A DNA stretch of 64,000 bases from Paenibacillus hamazuiensis (GCF_023276405.1 NZ_JALRMO010000001.1:806001-870000), one strand, 5' to 3'. Positions 7,475 through 16,087 are shown, counted from the first letter of the stretch. Numbers and translations are program-made. The notes: a model not told the origin generated them from the letters alone.

Positions 7475-9019
7475 CAGCCTGTTGAAAAACCCAACAGGCT
7501 ACTTTTTCGTTCAATATCTTTAACAAATTACCGCGTTAATATGTTATAATGTAAATATACTCTTAAGGCGGTGGATCCTATGCTTCGCTCTAATCCGAAT
7601 GTCCAAAATGAATATGAATTGGTGTGTATCGAGGAACTGGTTCATCCAGATCATCCTCTTCGTAAAGTACATAAGCATATCGACTTTTCCTTTATTCTCG
7701 ACTTAGTCCGTCCTTATTACTGCGAGGATAATGGACGTCCCTCGGCAGATCCCATCATGCTTTTCAAGATGCTATTGATCGGGTATCTTGACGGCATTCG
7801 CTCCGAACGACGGTTGGAAAGAGAGGTTTTCTCTAATAATGCTTATCGATGGTTTCTGGGGCTTGGGCTCAAGGATCGCGTGCCGGATCATAGCACCCTT
7901 AGCTACTTTCGTGAACGTCTTCAAGAAGGCGATGTACTTCAACAAATCTTCGACCGGGTCGTTCTGCTTGCTATTCAACATCGTCTCGTTGCCGGTCGGG
8001 TACTTATCACCGACTCAACTCATCTTAAGGCCAATGCGAATAAACGAAAGTTTGTTCAAGAGGAAGTAACCAAGAGTACGAAGGCCTACATGGAAGAACT
8101 GGACGAAGCAATTCGTGCCGATCGCGAGGCTCATGGAAAAAAGCTTTAAAGCCACGAGAGGAGGTGGAAGAAACCAAACTAACGAAGGTAAGCACAACCG
8201 ATCCGGAGAGCGGTTATATGGTGCGGGACGGTAAGCCGGAAGGCTTTTTCTATCTCGATCATCGGACCGTCGACCACAAATACAACATCATCATGGATGT
8301 CCACGTCACTGCCGGCAATGTTCACGATTCTGTCCCTTACATAGAGCGTTTGGAACATATCATCAAGAAGTTTAAATTCGAAAAAACACTGGAAGCCGTC
8401 GCACTGGATGCAGGTTACTTCACGTCGCACATTTGCAAAAAGCTTCAAGACAAGAAAATATACGCGGTCATCGGAGGTAGAGCCTTTACCCCAGTTAAAG
8501 GATTAATGGCTAAGTGGCGATTTAAGTATGATGCGGAGAACAATGTGTATATATGTCCACAAAAACACGAATTGAAATATACGACAACGGATCGCGAAGG
8601 CTACAGACAGTATAAGTCGGATCCGAATCATTGTGCGAACTGCCCCATGCTCAAAGAATGTACCCGGTCCCGGAATCACCAAAAAGTCATCACCAGGCAT
8701 GTATGGCAGGATAGTAAAGAGTGGGTAAAACAAAACGGTAGAAGCAAGTCCGGCAAATATCTCTACCGCTTACGATACCAGACGATTGAGCGAAGCTTCG
8801 CGGATGCCAAAGAGCTCCATGGGCTTCGCTACTGCCGGTTCCGCGGCCGAAACAAAGTGCAGCAGCAAGCATTACTGACTGCACTATGTCAAAACATTAA
8901 AAAGATCGCCAATATCCTGGCTAAAAGGGCCGGATAAGAGGCGATCTTCTATTTTTAGGGCTAAATTCAAAAAATGATCCTACAAAAGCCCCGAAAAACC
9001 GGGGCTTTGTCAACAATCT
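7475..9019 (+). mobile_element. IS1182-family insertion sequence (about 1.55 kb)
   Basis: The ends are set by a 27-bp direct repeat on both sides (7448-7474 and 9020-9046). Imperfect terminal inverted repeats are visible: TGTTGAAAAACCC at the left end and TGTTGACAAAGCCC at the right end read inward. Each end also folds as a hairpin (AGCCTGTTG/CAACAGGCT at the left, AAAGCCCC/GGGGCTTT at the right) that would insulate the element from outside transcription. The single transposase gene is frameshifted. IS1182-family elements are known to insert at palindromes and to make target duplications of variable, often long, size, which fits here. Confidence 0.85.
7580..8937 (+). pseudogene. IS1182-family DDE transposase, frameshifted at A AAA AAG
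   Basis: Two adjacent frames together encode a complete IS1182-type transposase of about 450 residues. The first part (7580-8149) carries the N-terminal domain ([20 protein letters not shown]) and the first catalytic Asp ([14 protein letters not shown]). The second part, continuing in the -1 frame, carries the second Asp (VALDAGYFTS), a Cys-rich insert and the catalytic Glu (TIERSFADAKELHG). The switch occurs at A AAA AAG (8137-8143), after which the zero frame stops at 8147-8149. This heptamer has the form of a canonical -1 slippery site, so either programmed frameshifting or a one-base mutation is possible. ATG 7580 is favoured over the GTG at 7571 by ribosome binding site spacing. Confidence 0.8.
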
Positions 9020-9046
9020 GCGCGCAGGACCAAGAGGTCCTGCGCT
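9020..9046. repeat. Right copy of the 27-bp target duplication (terminator palindrome)
   Basis: Identical to 7448-7474. Here the 10-bp stem (9022-9031 with 9036-9045, loop AAGA) keeps its full TTTT tail (9046-9049), giving a complete Rho-independent terminator directly in front of the group II intron. Confidence 0.85.
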
Positions 9047-9699
9047 TTTGTGCGCTTGGCAGCGCATCGTACTAACGGGTGAAAGTCCCGAGCGCACCGC
9101 GGGGTGGCGGAAGCGCATAGCCGACTGGTAGTGCTCTGGCCGTAAGGGAGGGTGCGGAGGATCAGAAGGCAAAACCCGGAACAGGCGGCATGAACCATGT
9201 TGGCTGGCGAAGCCGGATAACCCTGCAAGAGAAGGGGACGTCCTATACCACCATAGGCTTCGAAAGTTAGGAGGACTGGATTCGGGGGAAAGACGATGAC
9301 GTGACCCAAGGAGGGCTTATCGTCTTCCGCATAGCGGTAAACTCTTTTCAAGGCTTATAGGGCTAAGACAGAATGATGGATGGTGAGCAGTCATACGAAG
9401 GGATAGTAGTGAGAAAGCTTGCCGGAAAAGCCGCAATGGCAAGTGAACCGACACCAACGTTGTCGGTGCAAGCTTAGACCCAAAAGGCAAAGACTTGGTG
9501 CGAAGCCCGGAACCGTGGAAGAAAAGCATAACCACCTAGGAAGCCGTCATGTGCCAGACAGAAGCCGGGGAGCCAAGAAGAGCGAAGAGCCGGGGCTGAA
9601 CAAAAGGGTAGGCCGTCTGGGGCGGAGTACCGAAGGGGAACCGGAAAGGCTGAAAGATTAGCTATACGTCCGGAAACTGAAAGGGAAGGAACACGAGAC

Positions 9700-11025
9700 A
9701 TGAAGGAAGGAAAAGGAGAGGTAGGCTTTCGTGAGGGAGTAGAAGTCCCGAGAAAACGCAGATGGCACAGCCTCATCGACAAGATATGGGCGATGCCGAA
9801 CCTTGAGGAGGCATTCCGGGAGGTCAAGCGCAACCGGGGAGCAGCGGGAGTAGACGGAGTGACCATAAAGGTATTCGAGAGTGAACTGGAGCGTAACTTA
9901 AGAACGCTTCAGCAGGAGCTGCGGGCGAAGGCATACAAGCCGATGCCGGTCAGGCGCATGTACATTTCCAAGGAAAATGGGGGTCAAAGGCCGCTCGGGA
10001 TACCCGCAATTCGCGATCGCGTAGTACAGGCGGCGACCCGCCGAATCCTCGAACCGATTTACGAGGCGACATTTATGGAGTGTAGTTTTGGGTTTCGCCC
10101 GGGACGCAGTGCACACATGGCGCTGGAGAACATTCGGAAAGATCTCATGGATGGATACGTTTATGTGATCGACGCCGACCTGAAATCGTATTTCGATCTC
10201 ATTCCACATGACAAGTTGCTTAAGGCCGTCAAGGAAGAAGTGGTGGATGGTAGTGTCCTAAAGCTCATAGAAAGCTTCTTAAAGTCCGGAGTCATGGAGA
10301 ACGGAAGTTTTCACCTGAACGAGCAAGGAAGTCCACAGGGTGGGGTTATTAGTCCGCTTTTGGCGAATATCTACCTAAACCCGCTGGATAAGCTCATGAC
10401 TGAACGGAAGCACCGTATAACACGGTACGCCGATGATTTTGTGATCTGCTGCAAATCCCAAAAGGGGGCAGAGAGGGTACTCCAAGGTGTTATTCGTCTA
10501 CTGGAACAAGAGCTTGGGCTCAAAGTACACCCGGAGAAAACCAAGATCGTGAACAACTTGGAACAGTCCTTTATGTTCCTAGGTCATGAGTTTAAACCGG
10601 GATTTTGGGTTACTCCATCCTCGAAAGCCAAACAGAAATTTAAAGAACGCGTGAAAGCAATTACGCGGCGGAACCAAACGGTGAATGTGGAACAGCTGAT
10701 CCGAAAGAAGTTGAATCCATATTTACGTGGATGGGGTAGCTATTTTGGCTGGGGCAACGTAGGAAGTCTGATGAGAGAGTACGATGCATGGATAAGGAGA
10801 AGGCTCCGGATGGTACAGTTGCGGAGCTGGAAAAAGCCGAAGAACTTCTACAGGGCACTAAGAAAGAATAAGTGGAGGGGAGAGCTTCCCAAGATGCGTA
10901 TGTTCGCATGGAGAAGCTCGCTATCCAAGCCAGCCAGTGTTGCAATGCCAAACGATTGGTTCAGAGAAAGAGGTCTCGTTTTTCTCGTAGACATCTATAA
11001 TGAACATCATCCCCAGCGGGGATAA
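9700..11025 (+). CDS. ltrA: Group II intron-encoded reverse transcriptase/maturase
   Basis: 441 residues. Reverse transcriptase motifs appear in order: GAAGVDGVTI, RPLGIPAIRDRVVQ, the FGFRPGRSAH block, DADLKSYFD, QGSPQGGVISPLLANIYL, the catalytic RYADD (YADD at about 243-246) and GHEF. A maturase (X) domain follows (IRKKLNPYLRGWGSYF). No zinc-finger/HNH endonuclease domain is seen after it, in line with class C introns, which insert without a cognate endonuclease. The ATG has a GGAAGGA ribosome binding site. The ORF ends 8 bp before domain V. Confidence 0.95.
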   Translation: MKEGKGEVGFREGVEVPRKRRWHSLIDKIWAMPNLEEAFREVKRNRGAAGVDGVTIKVFESELERNLRTLQQELRAKAYKPMPVRRMYISKENGGQRPLGIPAIRDRVVQAATRRILEPIYEATFMECSFGFRPGRSAHMALENIRKDLMDGYVYVIDADLKSYFDLIPHDKLLKAVKEEVVDGSVLKLIESFLKSGVMENGSFHLNEQGSPQGGVISPLLANIYLNPLDKLMTERKHRITRYADDFVICCKSQKGAERVLQGVIRLLEQELGLKVHPEKTKIVNNLEQSFMFLGHEFKPGFWVTPSSKAKQKFKERVKAITRRNQTVNVEQLIRKKLNPYLRGWGSYFGWGNVGSLMREYDAWIRRRLRMVQLRSWKKPKNFYRALRKNKWRGELPKMRMFAWRSSLSKPASVAMPNDWFRERGLVFLVDIYNEHHPQRG

Positions 11026-11033
11026 GCGCGGAG

Positions 11034-11097
11034 GAGCCGGATGCGATGACCCGCACGTCCGGTTCTGTGAGAGGCCCATGAATTCATTCATGGGCCT
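11034..11097 (+). ncRNA. Group II intron domains V and VI
   Basis: Domain V is the 33-nt hairpin starting GAGCCGGATGCG and ending CGCACGTCCGGTTCT, with the conserved catalytic layout. Domain VI is an 11-bp perfect hairpin (AGGCCCATGAA/TTCATGGGCCT, loop TTCA). Confidence 0.85.
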
Positions 11098-11105
11098 ACT
11101 CGATT

Positions 11106-11338
11106 TGTTTTCAGTTTTTGATTGATAGTTACTGCCAGTTAATGTTGTAAGTTGGTTGCCGGTTATCGTCTTTGTTGAGTGTTTGTGTATGTTTGTTGTG
11201 GTTACTTAGCTGCGATCCGGCACCAATTCGGCCTTAGCCGAATCGTGCCGATCTATGCAGTTGCTTATGCGGCTGCATCGCACAATAGTGAAGGACAGTT
11301 GGAACTGTTATTCCTCGAAAGTTAATTGTTAATAAAAA
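11106..11338. other. Non-coding gap with a two-part hairpin
   Basis: No gene was found. A G/T-rich stretch is followed by a nested hairpin at 11218-11250 (CGGCAC/GTGCCG outside, ATTCGG/CCGAAT inside) without a T-run. A small palindrome ACAGTTGGAACTGT follows near 11294-11309. This is probably the former flank of the intron insertion site. Confidence 0.4.
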
Positions 11339-11522
11339 TAGCGGAACACATGTTCGTTAATTTCAGAAAAATGGGCTCATCGAAAAAATAGAGGAACTGA
11401 GATGCGCTAAATCGGTGAAAAATGGCTTGAGGAGTGGAGAAACAGGCAAATAGCGCACCTGAGTTCCGTTAATTTCCAAAAATGCCCGAAATCGCCCCAC
11501 TTAGCGAACTATAGTTCCGCTA
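11339..11522. repeat. Degenerate nested-palindrome intergenic repeat
   Basis: Direct copies TAGCGGAACACATGTTCGTT (from 11339) and TAGCGCACCTGAGTTCCGTT (from 11451) are each followed by a similar AATTTC-AAAAATG stretch. Between them lies an inverted version (TAGAGGAACTGAGATGCGCTA). The block ends with GTTCCGCTA. This mosaic of short inverted units around TAGCG/GGAAC motifs looks like a dispersed intergenic repeat family. Confidence 0.5.
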
Positions 11523-11568
11523 TGTTCCCGCTTAAGCTGACAGCATTGCGCTTGGTATACCTGGGGTC

Positions 11569-11639
11569 CCCCCGTTGAGGGGATTGAGGGGGGGACCCCA
11601 CGATTTAGAGGGGACCCACGATTTAGGGGATGTGCCCCC
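11569..11639. repeat. G/C-run hairpin and short direct repeat in front of hisS
   Basis: GGGGTCCCCCC (from 11569) can pair with the GGGGGGACCCC at about 11590-11600. The motif GGGGACCC(C)ACGATTTAG then occurs twice in tandem. It may be a structured leader of the hisS-like gene; no T-box consensus is present. Confidence 0.4.
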
Positions 11640-11668
11640 TCAATGGGATAAACGAAAGGAGAATTTAC

Positions 11669-12952
11669 ATGCAAAATGTCAAAGGAACGTACGACTACCG
11701 GGGTGCGGAACAGGCGCTCCGAAGAAAAGTTCAAAGAGATCTTGAGCGGATGTTTGAGCTTTACGATTTCGACTCCATGGAAACTCCGGCGTTAAATGAG
11801 AAAGCGCTGCTCGCCTCGAAGTATGCGGGCGGAGACGAGATTTTGCGGGAGATGTACAGCTTGAGCGATCAGGGAAAAAGAGAACTGGCCTTGCGTTATG
11901 ACTTGACGATTCCGTTTGCGAAGGTGGCGGCGATGAATCCCGGGATGGAGCTGCCGTTCAAACGGTACGAAATCGGCAAAGTATTCCGCGACGGTCCGGT
12001 GAAACACGGACGTCTGCGCGAGTTTACCCAGTGCGATGCGGACGTGGTCGGCATTGCGGGACCCGAGGCGGAAGCCGAACTGATACAGCTTGCTTCCGAT
12101 GCATTCGGCAGGCTGGATATCGACATCGTCATCCGTTGGAACAATCGGCGATTTCTCGGCGAAATTTTATCGAGCATCGGCATACCCGAAAACGAGCTTC
12201 TCTCGGTCATGCTGACGCTGGACAAACTGGCCAAGATCGGAATCGCGGGAGTGACAAACGAGCTGCTTGATAAAGGGCTCGGAGCCGCCGCAGGTGAAGC
12301 GGTGCTGGAACTGATCGGCCTTGACGAACCGACCTATGAAGCGATCGCGCGAAAATACGGACTCGCGGATAGCGGGGGAGCGGTCGAGGTAGAGGCGCTG
12401 CAAGCGATTCTGGACAAAACCGGACTTGCCGGAACATGCGTGTTCGATCCGTTTCTGTCCCGCGGCTTGTCCTTTTACACGGGGACGGTTTATGAAATAT
12501 TTGACGCCTCAGGCGCTTATCCGTCAAGTCTCGGCAGCGGCGGACGCTACGATGCGATCATCGGCAAGCTCGTCGGCAGGGAGGACGTAAACTACCCGGC
12601 GGTCGGCATCTCGTTTGGCATCGAATCGATCATGGAGCTGCTGAAAGCGCGCGGGCTTCCCGAACCGGATGCCGCGGTACTGGTTGTTCCTATCGGAGAT
12701 GCGCTCTCCGAAGCGCTTGCGGCGACAGCCAAATTGAGACAAGCGGGAATTCGCACGCGGCTTGACGGAAGCCGGCGCAAGTTGAAAAAGCTGCTGGCAA
12801 GTGCCGCAGCCAAGGGGACGCGTTTTGTTATACTGATCGGCGAAGCCGAGGCGAGCCGAGGCATGGTGCGGCTGAAGGACATGGCGTATGCAACCGAAGA
12901 TGAGATGGTCATGGATGCAGCTGTCGCCATCATTGAGAAATGGACTTTATGA
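11669..12952 (+). CDS. hisS: Histidyl-tRNA synthetase, divergent type
   Basis: 427 residues of a class II synthetase that charges tRNA-His in the cytoplasm. Visible parts: N-terminal VKGTYDYRGAEQALRRKV, motif 2 region KRYEIGKVFRDGPVKHGRLREFTQCDAD (two blocks), the histidine-binding LSFYTGTVYEIF, motif 3 SLGSGGRYDAIIGKL, and a C-terminal anticodon-binding domain (about 330-425). The sequence differs from the usual bacterial HisRS (FRYERPQKGRYREFHQ-type motif 2), so this may be a second copy rather than the housekeeping enzyme. The lack of a HisZ-type truncation and the complete anticodon domain argue against the regulatory paralogue HisZ. ATG 11669 is chosen for AAAGGAG 7 bases upstream; an upstream in-frame ATG lacks one. 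Confidence 0.85.
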   Translation: MQNVKGTYDYRGAEQALRRKVQRDLERMFELYDFDSMETPALNEKALLASKYAGGDEILREMYSLSDQGKRELALRYDLTIPFAKVAAMNPGMELPFKRYEIGKVFRDGPVKHGRLREFTQCDADVVGIAGPEAEAELIQLASDAFGRLDIDIVIRWNNRRFLGEILSSIGIPENELLSVMLTLDKLAKIGIAGVTNELLDKGLGAAAGEAVLELIGLDEPTYEAIARKYGLADSGGAVEVEALQAILDKTGLAGTCVFDPFLSRGLSFYTGTVYEIFDASGAYPSSLGSGGRYDAIIGKLVGREDVNYPAVGISFGIESIMELLKARGLPEPDAAVLVVPIGDALSEALAATAKLRQAGIRTRLDGSRRKLKKLLASAAAKGTRFVILIGEAEASRGMVRLKDMAYATEDEMVMDAAVAIIEKWTL

Positions 12953-13040
12953 CGAGGCAATCGTCATGCCGGAGGGCGACATGCGAAGAGCCATACCTTA
13001 GTTTTGGGCAACATCATATTAGCATTGTTCATTTCAAAAA

Positions 13041-13096
13041 GGGGCCAAGGTTGCCATAATCTTTACAGATAGCAAAAAAAGGAGGACCTTGGCTCT
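13041..13096 (+). promoter_or_regulatory. Hairpin enclosing the ribosome binding site of the next gene
   Basis: GCCAAGGT (13044-13051) pairs with ACCTTGGC (13086-13093), extendable to 11 bp with G-U pairs. AAGGAGG (13079-13085) lies inside the loop directly against the stem, and the ATG at 13097 follows at once. The fold could limit ribosome access. Confidence 0.4.
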
Positions 13097-15130
13097 ATGA
13101 CGACCGAACTCAGGTTCAGACAAGTGCATCTCGATTTCCACACAAGCCCGGATATTCCGGGGATCGGCTCCGCATTCGATGCGGAACAGTTCGCGGAGAC
13201 GCTGGAGAAAGCGAGGGTCGATTCGATCACCTGTTTTGCAAGATGCCACCACGGCATGATTTATTACGATTCGAAAGCGCATCCGGAACGCGTTCATCCC
13301 CATCTTGCGAATAAAAATCTGCTGAAGGAGCAGATCGAGGCTTGCCATAAACGGAACATCCGCGTTCCGATTTACATTACGGTGCAGTGGGACCATTTTA
13401 CGGCACAGCAGCATCCGGAGTGGATCGCACTTGACGAGCAGGGGCATCCGAAGGGCACTCCGATTTACGAGGCGGGCTTCTACCGCCACCTTTGCGTGAA
13501 TACGCCGTACCGCGATTTTTTGAAACAGCATACGAAAGAAATTTTGGACATGTTCGAAGTGGACGGCCTTTTTTACGATATCGTGAAAACCGAGGAGTGC
13601 TCCTGCAATTACTGCCGCGCCGGCATGGTGGAAAAGGGGCTTGACCCGCGCAGCGCGTCCGACCGGCTGCTTTACGCGACGGAGATGATGGACGATTTCA
13701 AACGCGATATGACTTCGTTTATCAGGGAGTACAACAAGGATTGCACGATTTTTTACAACAAAGGGCATGTCGGCGTTGCCGACAAAGCTGCGGCTGACGC
13801 GTTCAGCCATTTCGAGCTGGAGTCGCTGCCGAGCGGCGGCTGGGGATATATGCATTTCCCGCTCGCCATGCGCTACGCGCGCAATCTCGGGCCCGACTGC
13901 CTCGGCATGACGGGCAAATTCCACACGTCCTGGGGCGATTTCCACTCGTTCAAAAACCAGGCGGCGCTCGAGTTCGAATGCTTCAACATGCTTTCGCTGA
14001 ACGCCAAATGCAGCATCGGCGACCAGCTCGACCCGAACGGAAACATCTCCGCTGCGGTGTACGATCTGATCGGCGCGGTGTACAGCCAGGTGGAGAAAAA
14101 GGAGCCGTGGTGCCGAGGAGCCAAAGCGATCAGCGATATCGCCGTCATGACGCCGGAGGAGTTCAGCGAGAAGGAGCTGAGAATGCCGCCGGCCGCGATG
14201 GGCGCCTGCCGCATGCTGCAGGAAAGCGCCCATCAGTTCGATATCGTCGACAGCGGGAGCGATTTTTCCCGGTACAAGGTGCTGATCCTGCCGGACAACA
14301 TACCGGTATCCGCGGAGCTTGCGAAAAAGCTGGACCATTACGTATCCGGCGGCGGCGCGGTGATCGCTTCGTTCGAGTCGGGCCTGAATGAGAAGGGCGA
14401 CAGCGTCGCGTGGGGGCGGCTCGGCGTTAAGCTGAAGGAGCGGCAAACCCGCGATTTGGACGGCAACTTGGTGCGGGGCGTCCATTATGTCAGAGGCGAT
14501 TACGTCGACTATATTTTGCCGCAGGGCGAGATCGGCCGCGGCTTGCCGGAGACGGAGCATGCGATGTATCTGAAAGGCGTAGAGGTCGAGGCGGCTCCGG
14601 GGACCGAACTGCTCGCTCCGGTTGTCAAACCGTATTTTAACCGCGACTACAGGCATTTCTGCTCCCACCGGCAGACGCCGTCTTCGGGGGAAGCCGATTA
14701 TGCGGGCGTGGTGAAAAACGGCGGCGTCATCTATTTCGCGCATCCGATTTTTACGCAATATCAGAAAAACGCGCCGCGCTGGTGCAAGCAGCTGTTCCTG
14801 AACGCGCTTGGGATGCTGCTGCCGCAGCAGGTGCTGAAGCACGACGGGCCGAGCACGATGCTGGCCACGGTTAACGAACAATCCGCCGAAAACCGCTGGG
14901 TCGTTCATCTGCTTCACTATATACCCGAGCGCCGCAGCGCCGATATCGACATTATCGAGGATGTCATCCCGCTCTACGACGTCAAGATCAGCGTGAAGGT
15001 GCCGCGCGAGGCCAAATCCGTCACCTGCGTCCCGGAAAATCAACCGCTGTCTTTCTCGAATGCGGACGGCCGCATCGAGTTCGTACTGCCGAAGCTGAAC
15101 GGCCATCAGATGATTGCGGTTCAGTATTAG
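13097..15130 (+). CDS. Putative glycoside hydrolase (GHL6/beta-galactosidase trimerisation type)
   Basis: 677 residues without a signal peptide, so cytoplasmic. The N-terminal half is a TIM-barrel of the alpha-L-fucosidase/hypothetical glycosyl hydrolase 6 kind (FRQVHLDFHTSPDIPGIG, DSITCFARCHHGMIYYDSK, RIRV-type strand NIRVPIYITVQWDHF, VDGLFYDIVKTEECSCNYC). The middle (about 370-560) resembles the beta-galactosidase trimerisation domain (SDFSRYKVLILPDNIPVSAE, LDHYVSGGGAVIASFES). A small beta domain ends the protein. Such enzymes are often annotated in plant-glycan loci, but the substrate is unknown. The start has AAGGAGG 11 bases upstream, within a hairpin. The nearest neighbours give no substrate clue. 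Confidence 0.8.
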   Translation: MTTELRFRQVHLDFHTSPDIPGIGSAFDAEQFAETLEKARVDSITCFARCHHGMIYYDSKAHPERVHPHLANKNLLKEQIEACHKRNIRVPIYITVQWDHFTAQQHPEWIALDEQGHPKGTPIYEAGFYRHLCVNTPYRDFLKQHTKEILDMFEVDGLFYDIVKTEECSCNYCRAGMVEKGLDPRSASDRLLYATEMMDDFKRDMTSFIREYNKDCTIFYNKGHVGVADKAAADAFSHFELESLPSGGWGYMHFPLAMRYARNLGPDCLGMTGKFHTSWGDFHSFKNQAALEFECFNMLSLNAKCSIGDQLDPNGNISAAVYDLIGAVYSQVEKKEPWCRGAKAISDIAVMTPEEFSEKELRMPPAAMGACRMLQESAHQFDIVDSGSDFSRYKVLILPDNIPVSAELAKKLDHYVSGGGAVIASFESGLNEKGDSVAWGRLGVKLKERQTRDLDGNLVRGVHYVRGDYVDYILPQGEIGRGLPETEHAMYLKGVEVEAAPGTELLAPVVKPYFNRDYRHFCSHRQTPSSGEADYAGVVKNGGVIYFAHPIFTQYQKNAPRWCKQLFLNALGMLLPQQVLKHDGPSTMLATVNEQSAENRWVVHLLHYIPERRSADIDIIEDVIPLYDVKISVKVPREAKSVTCVPENQPLSFSNADGRIEFVLPKLNGHQMIAVQY

Positions 15131-15150
15131 TGACGATTGCCTGGTTACCA

Positions 15151-15188
15151 AAAACGAAGGAGCAGCTGCCGCGGCAAACTGCTCCTTC
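15151..15188 (-). terminator. Terminator (minus-strand polarity)
   Basis: GAAGGAGCAG (15156-15165) pairs with CTGCTCCTTC (15179-15188). On the minus strand the stem is followed by CGTTTT, so it mainly terminates the minus-strand unit ending at 15195. It also sits 25 bp behind the plus-strand hydrolase. Confidence 0.7.
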
Positions 15189-15194
15189 ATTACA

Positions 15195-15410
15195 TCAATC
15201 GATGTCAATATCGCTTAAAGGCATTACAACCATTTTGAACAGTATCAATGTCAAGACAAACATGAAAAAGACCAGCATCATGTGTATTTTGCTGAACCAA
15301 CCGGCTTCCATGTAGTGTTTGAAAGAACGATAGAGTACAACGTAGAAGGGCAGAATCGAAGCGGTTAAAGCAAAAAAATAAATCGGCCCGTTATACCAAT
15401 AGCGCGTCAA
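15195..15410 (-). CDS. Small two-helix membrane protein, possibly a truncated remnant
   Basis: 71 residues from a TTG, with two hydrophobic segments (PIYFFALTASILPFYVVLY and MMLVFFMFVLTLILFKMVVM) and an acidic tail (DIDID). No ribosome binding site lies in front of the TTG. The frame stays open and aromatic-rich upstream to a stop at 15441-15443, so this may be the tail of a larger lost membrane protein. The terminator directly behind it on the same strand supports a once-transcribed gene. Family not recognised. Confidence 0.45.
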   Translation of the reverse strand: MTRYWYNGPIYFFALTASILPFYVVLYRSFKHYMEAGWFSKIHMMLVFFMFVLTLILFKMVVMPLSDIDID

Positions 15411-15449
15411 ATAGGAGTAACCAAACCATATGGAGGCCAGTCATTTCAT

Positions 15450-16085
15450 TTACATGGAATTTTTCAGCTTGAGCAATCGTTGACGGGATGACCTGCGGTA
15501 AGCAACGGTCCATATTATGGCAAGCCCGATGATCCCGTACGTCACGACGTTCGAAACGGCCAAAAACGCCGTGGTCGATAAGGTGTACACGAGAATGCAC
15601 TTAATGCCCGCTTCGAGGACCAGGGCGATTCCCCAGCCGGCAGTCATGACGCGGATCACTTTCCGCATGTACGGAATTTTCCAATTCTCCGCGAAGGCGG
15701 ATTGTCGTTCTTCGCTATTTCCGACGGCAAACCGCAGGGCAAAGTGATAAATGAGCGGTTTGGGGAACAACAGCGAGCCGAGGAAAATAAGGCCCATAAT
15801 CCCGGTGACAAACGATTCCCGAAGCAAAATCAACTTCTCATCCCCGCCGAGCAGAACGGCCAGAATACTTAAAATAAACCCTATAGCCATAAATGCGGCA
15901 AAGACGTCCAGTTTTTTATGCCTCGACAGATGATACAGCGTATCCGCCAACGGGATCAAGGTGGCGATCGACAGCGCCGCCACTTCCGTCATCCGGCCTT
16001 CCAGCAGCTTATACACGAGCAAAGGCAGCCCGCCGTTGATCAATAAGGATAAGACAATGCCTCTCAAAATTTTTTTGCGATCCAT
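15450..16085 (-). CDS. VC0807-like integral membrane protein
   Basis: 211 residues, mostly hydrophobic, with about five to six membrane segments (e.g. GIVLSLLINGGLPLLVYKLL, VFAAFMAIGFILSILAVLLG, ESFVTGIMGLIFLGSLLF, VVTYGIIGLAIIWTVAYR). The pattern of a reentrant start, a middle SFVTGIMGLIFL helix and PLIYHF is that of the VC0807/intracellular-septation-like family of unknown function. The ATG lies 2 bp behind the stop of the carotenoid oxygenase gene, so the two are very probably translated from one mRNA. Confidence 0.8.
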   Translation of the reverse strand: MDRKKILRGIVLSLLINGGLPLLVYKLLEGRMTEVAALSIATLIPLADTLYHLSRHKKLDVFAAFMAIGFILSILAVLLGGDEKLILLRESFVTGIMGLIFLGSLLFPKPLIYHFALRFAVGNSEERQSAFAENWKIPYMRKVIRVMTAGWGIALVLEAGIKCILVYTLSTTAFLAVSNVVTYGIIGLAIIWTVAYRRSSRQRLLKLKNSM

Positions 16086-16087
16086 GT

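Larger units (their letters stand above)
9050..11105 (+). mobile_element. Group IIC-type intron with maturase gene
   Basis: The 5' end is set at GTGCGC (9050), the usual group II intron start, directly behind a terminator stem-loop and TTTT. That position is the characteristic insertion site of bacterial class C introns. The maturase lies in the domain IV position. Domain V (11034-11066) and a domain VI hairpin (11072-11097) follow in the correct order. The exact 3' end is uncertain by a few bases and is placed after CTACTCGAT. All parts seem intact, so the intron may be active. Confidence 0.85.

Noticed and set aside
9700-11025. Retron or diversity-generating reverse transcriptase
   Set aside because: The maturase domain, domain V/VI RNA and insertion behind a terminator identify a group II intron; no msr/msd or template repeat was seen.
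13034-15208. A 724-codon minus-strand frame
   Set aside because: Shadow of the putative glycoside hydrolase gene, which has real domains, a ribosome binding site and codon structure.
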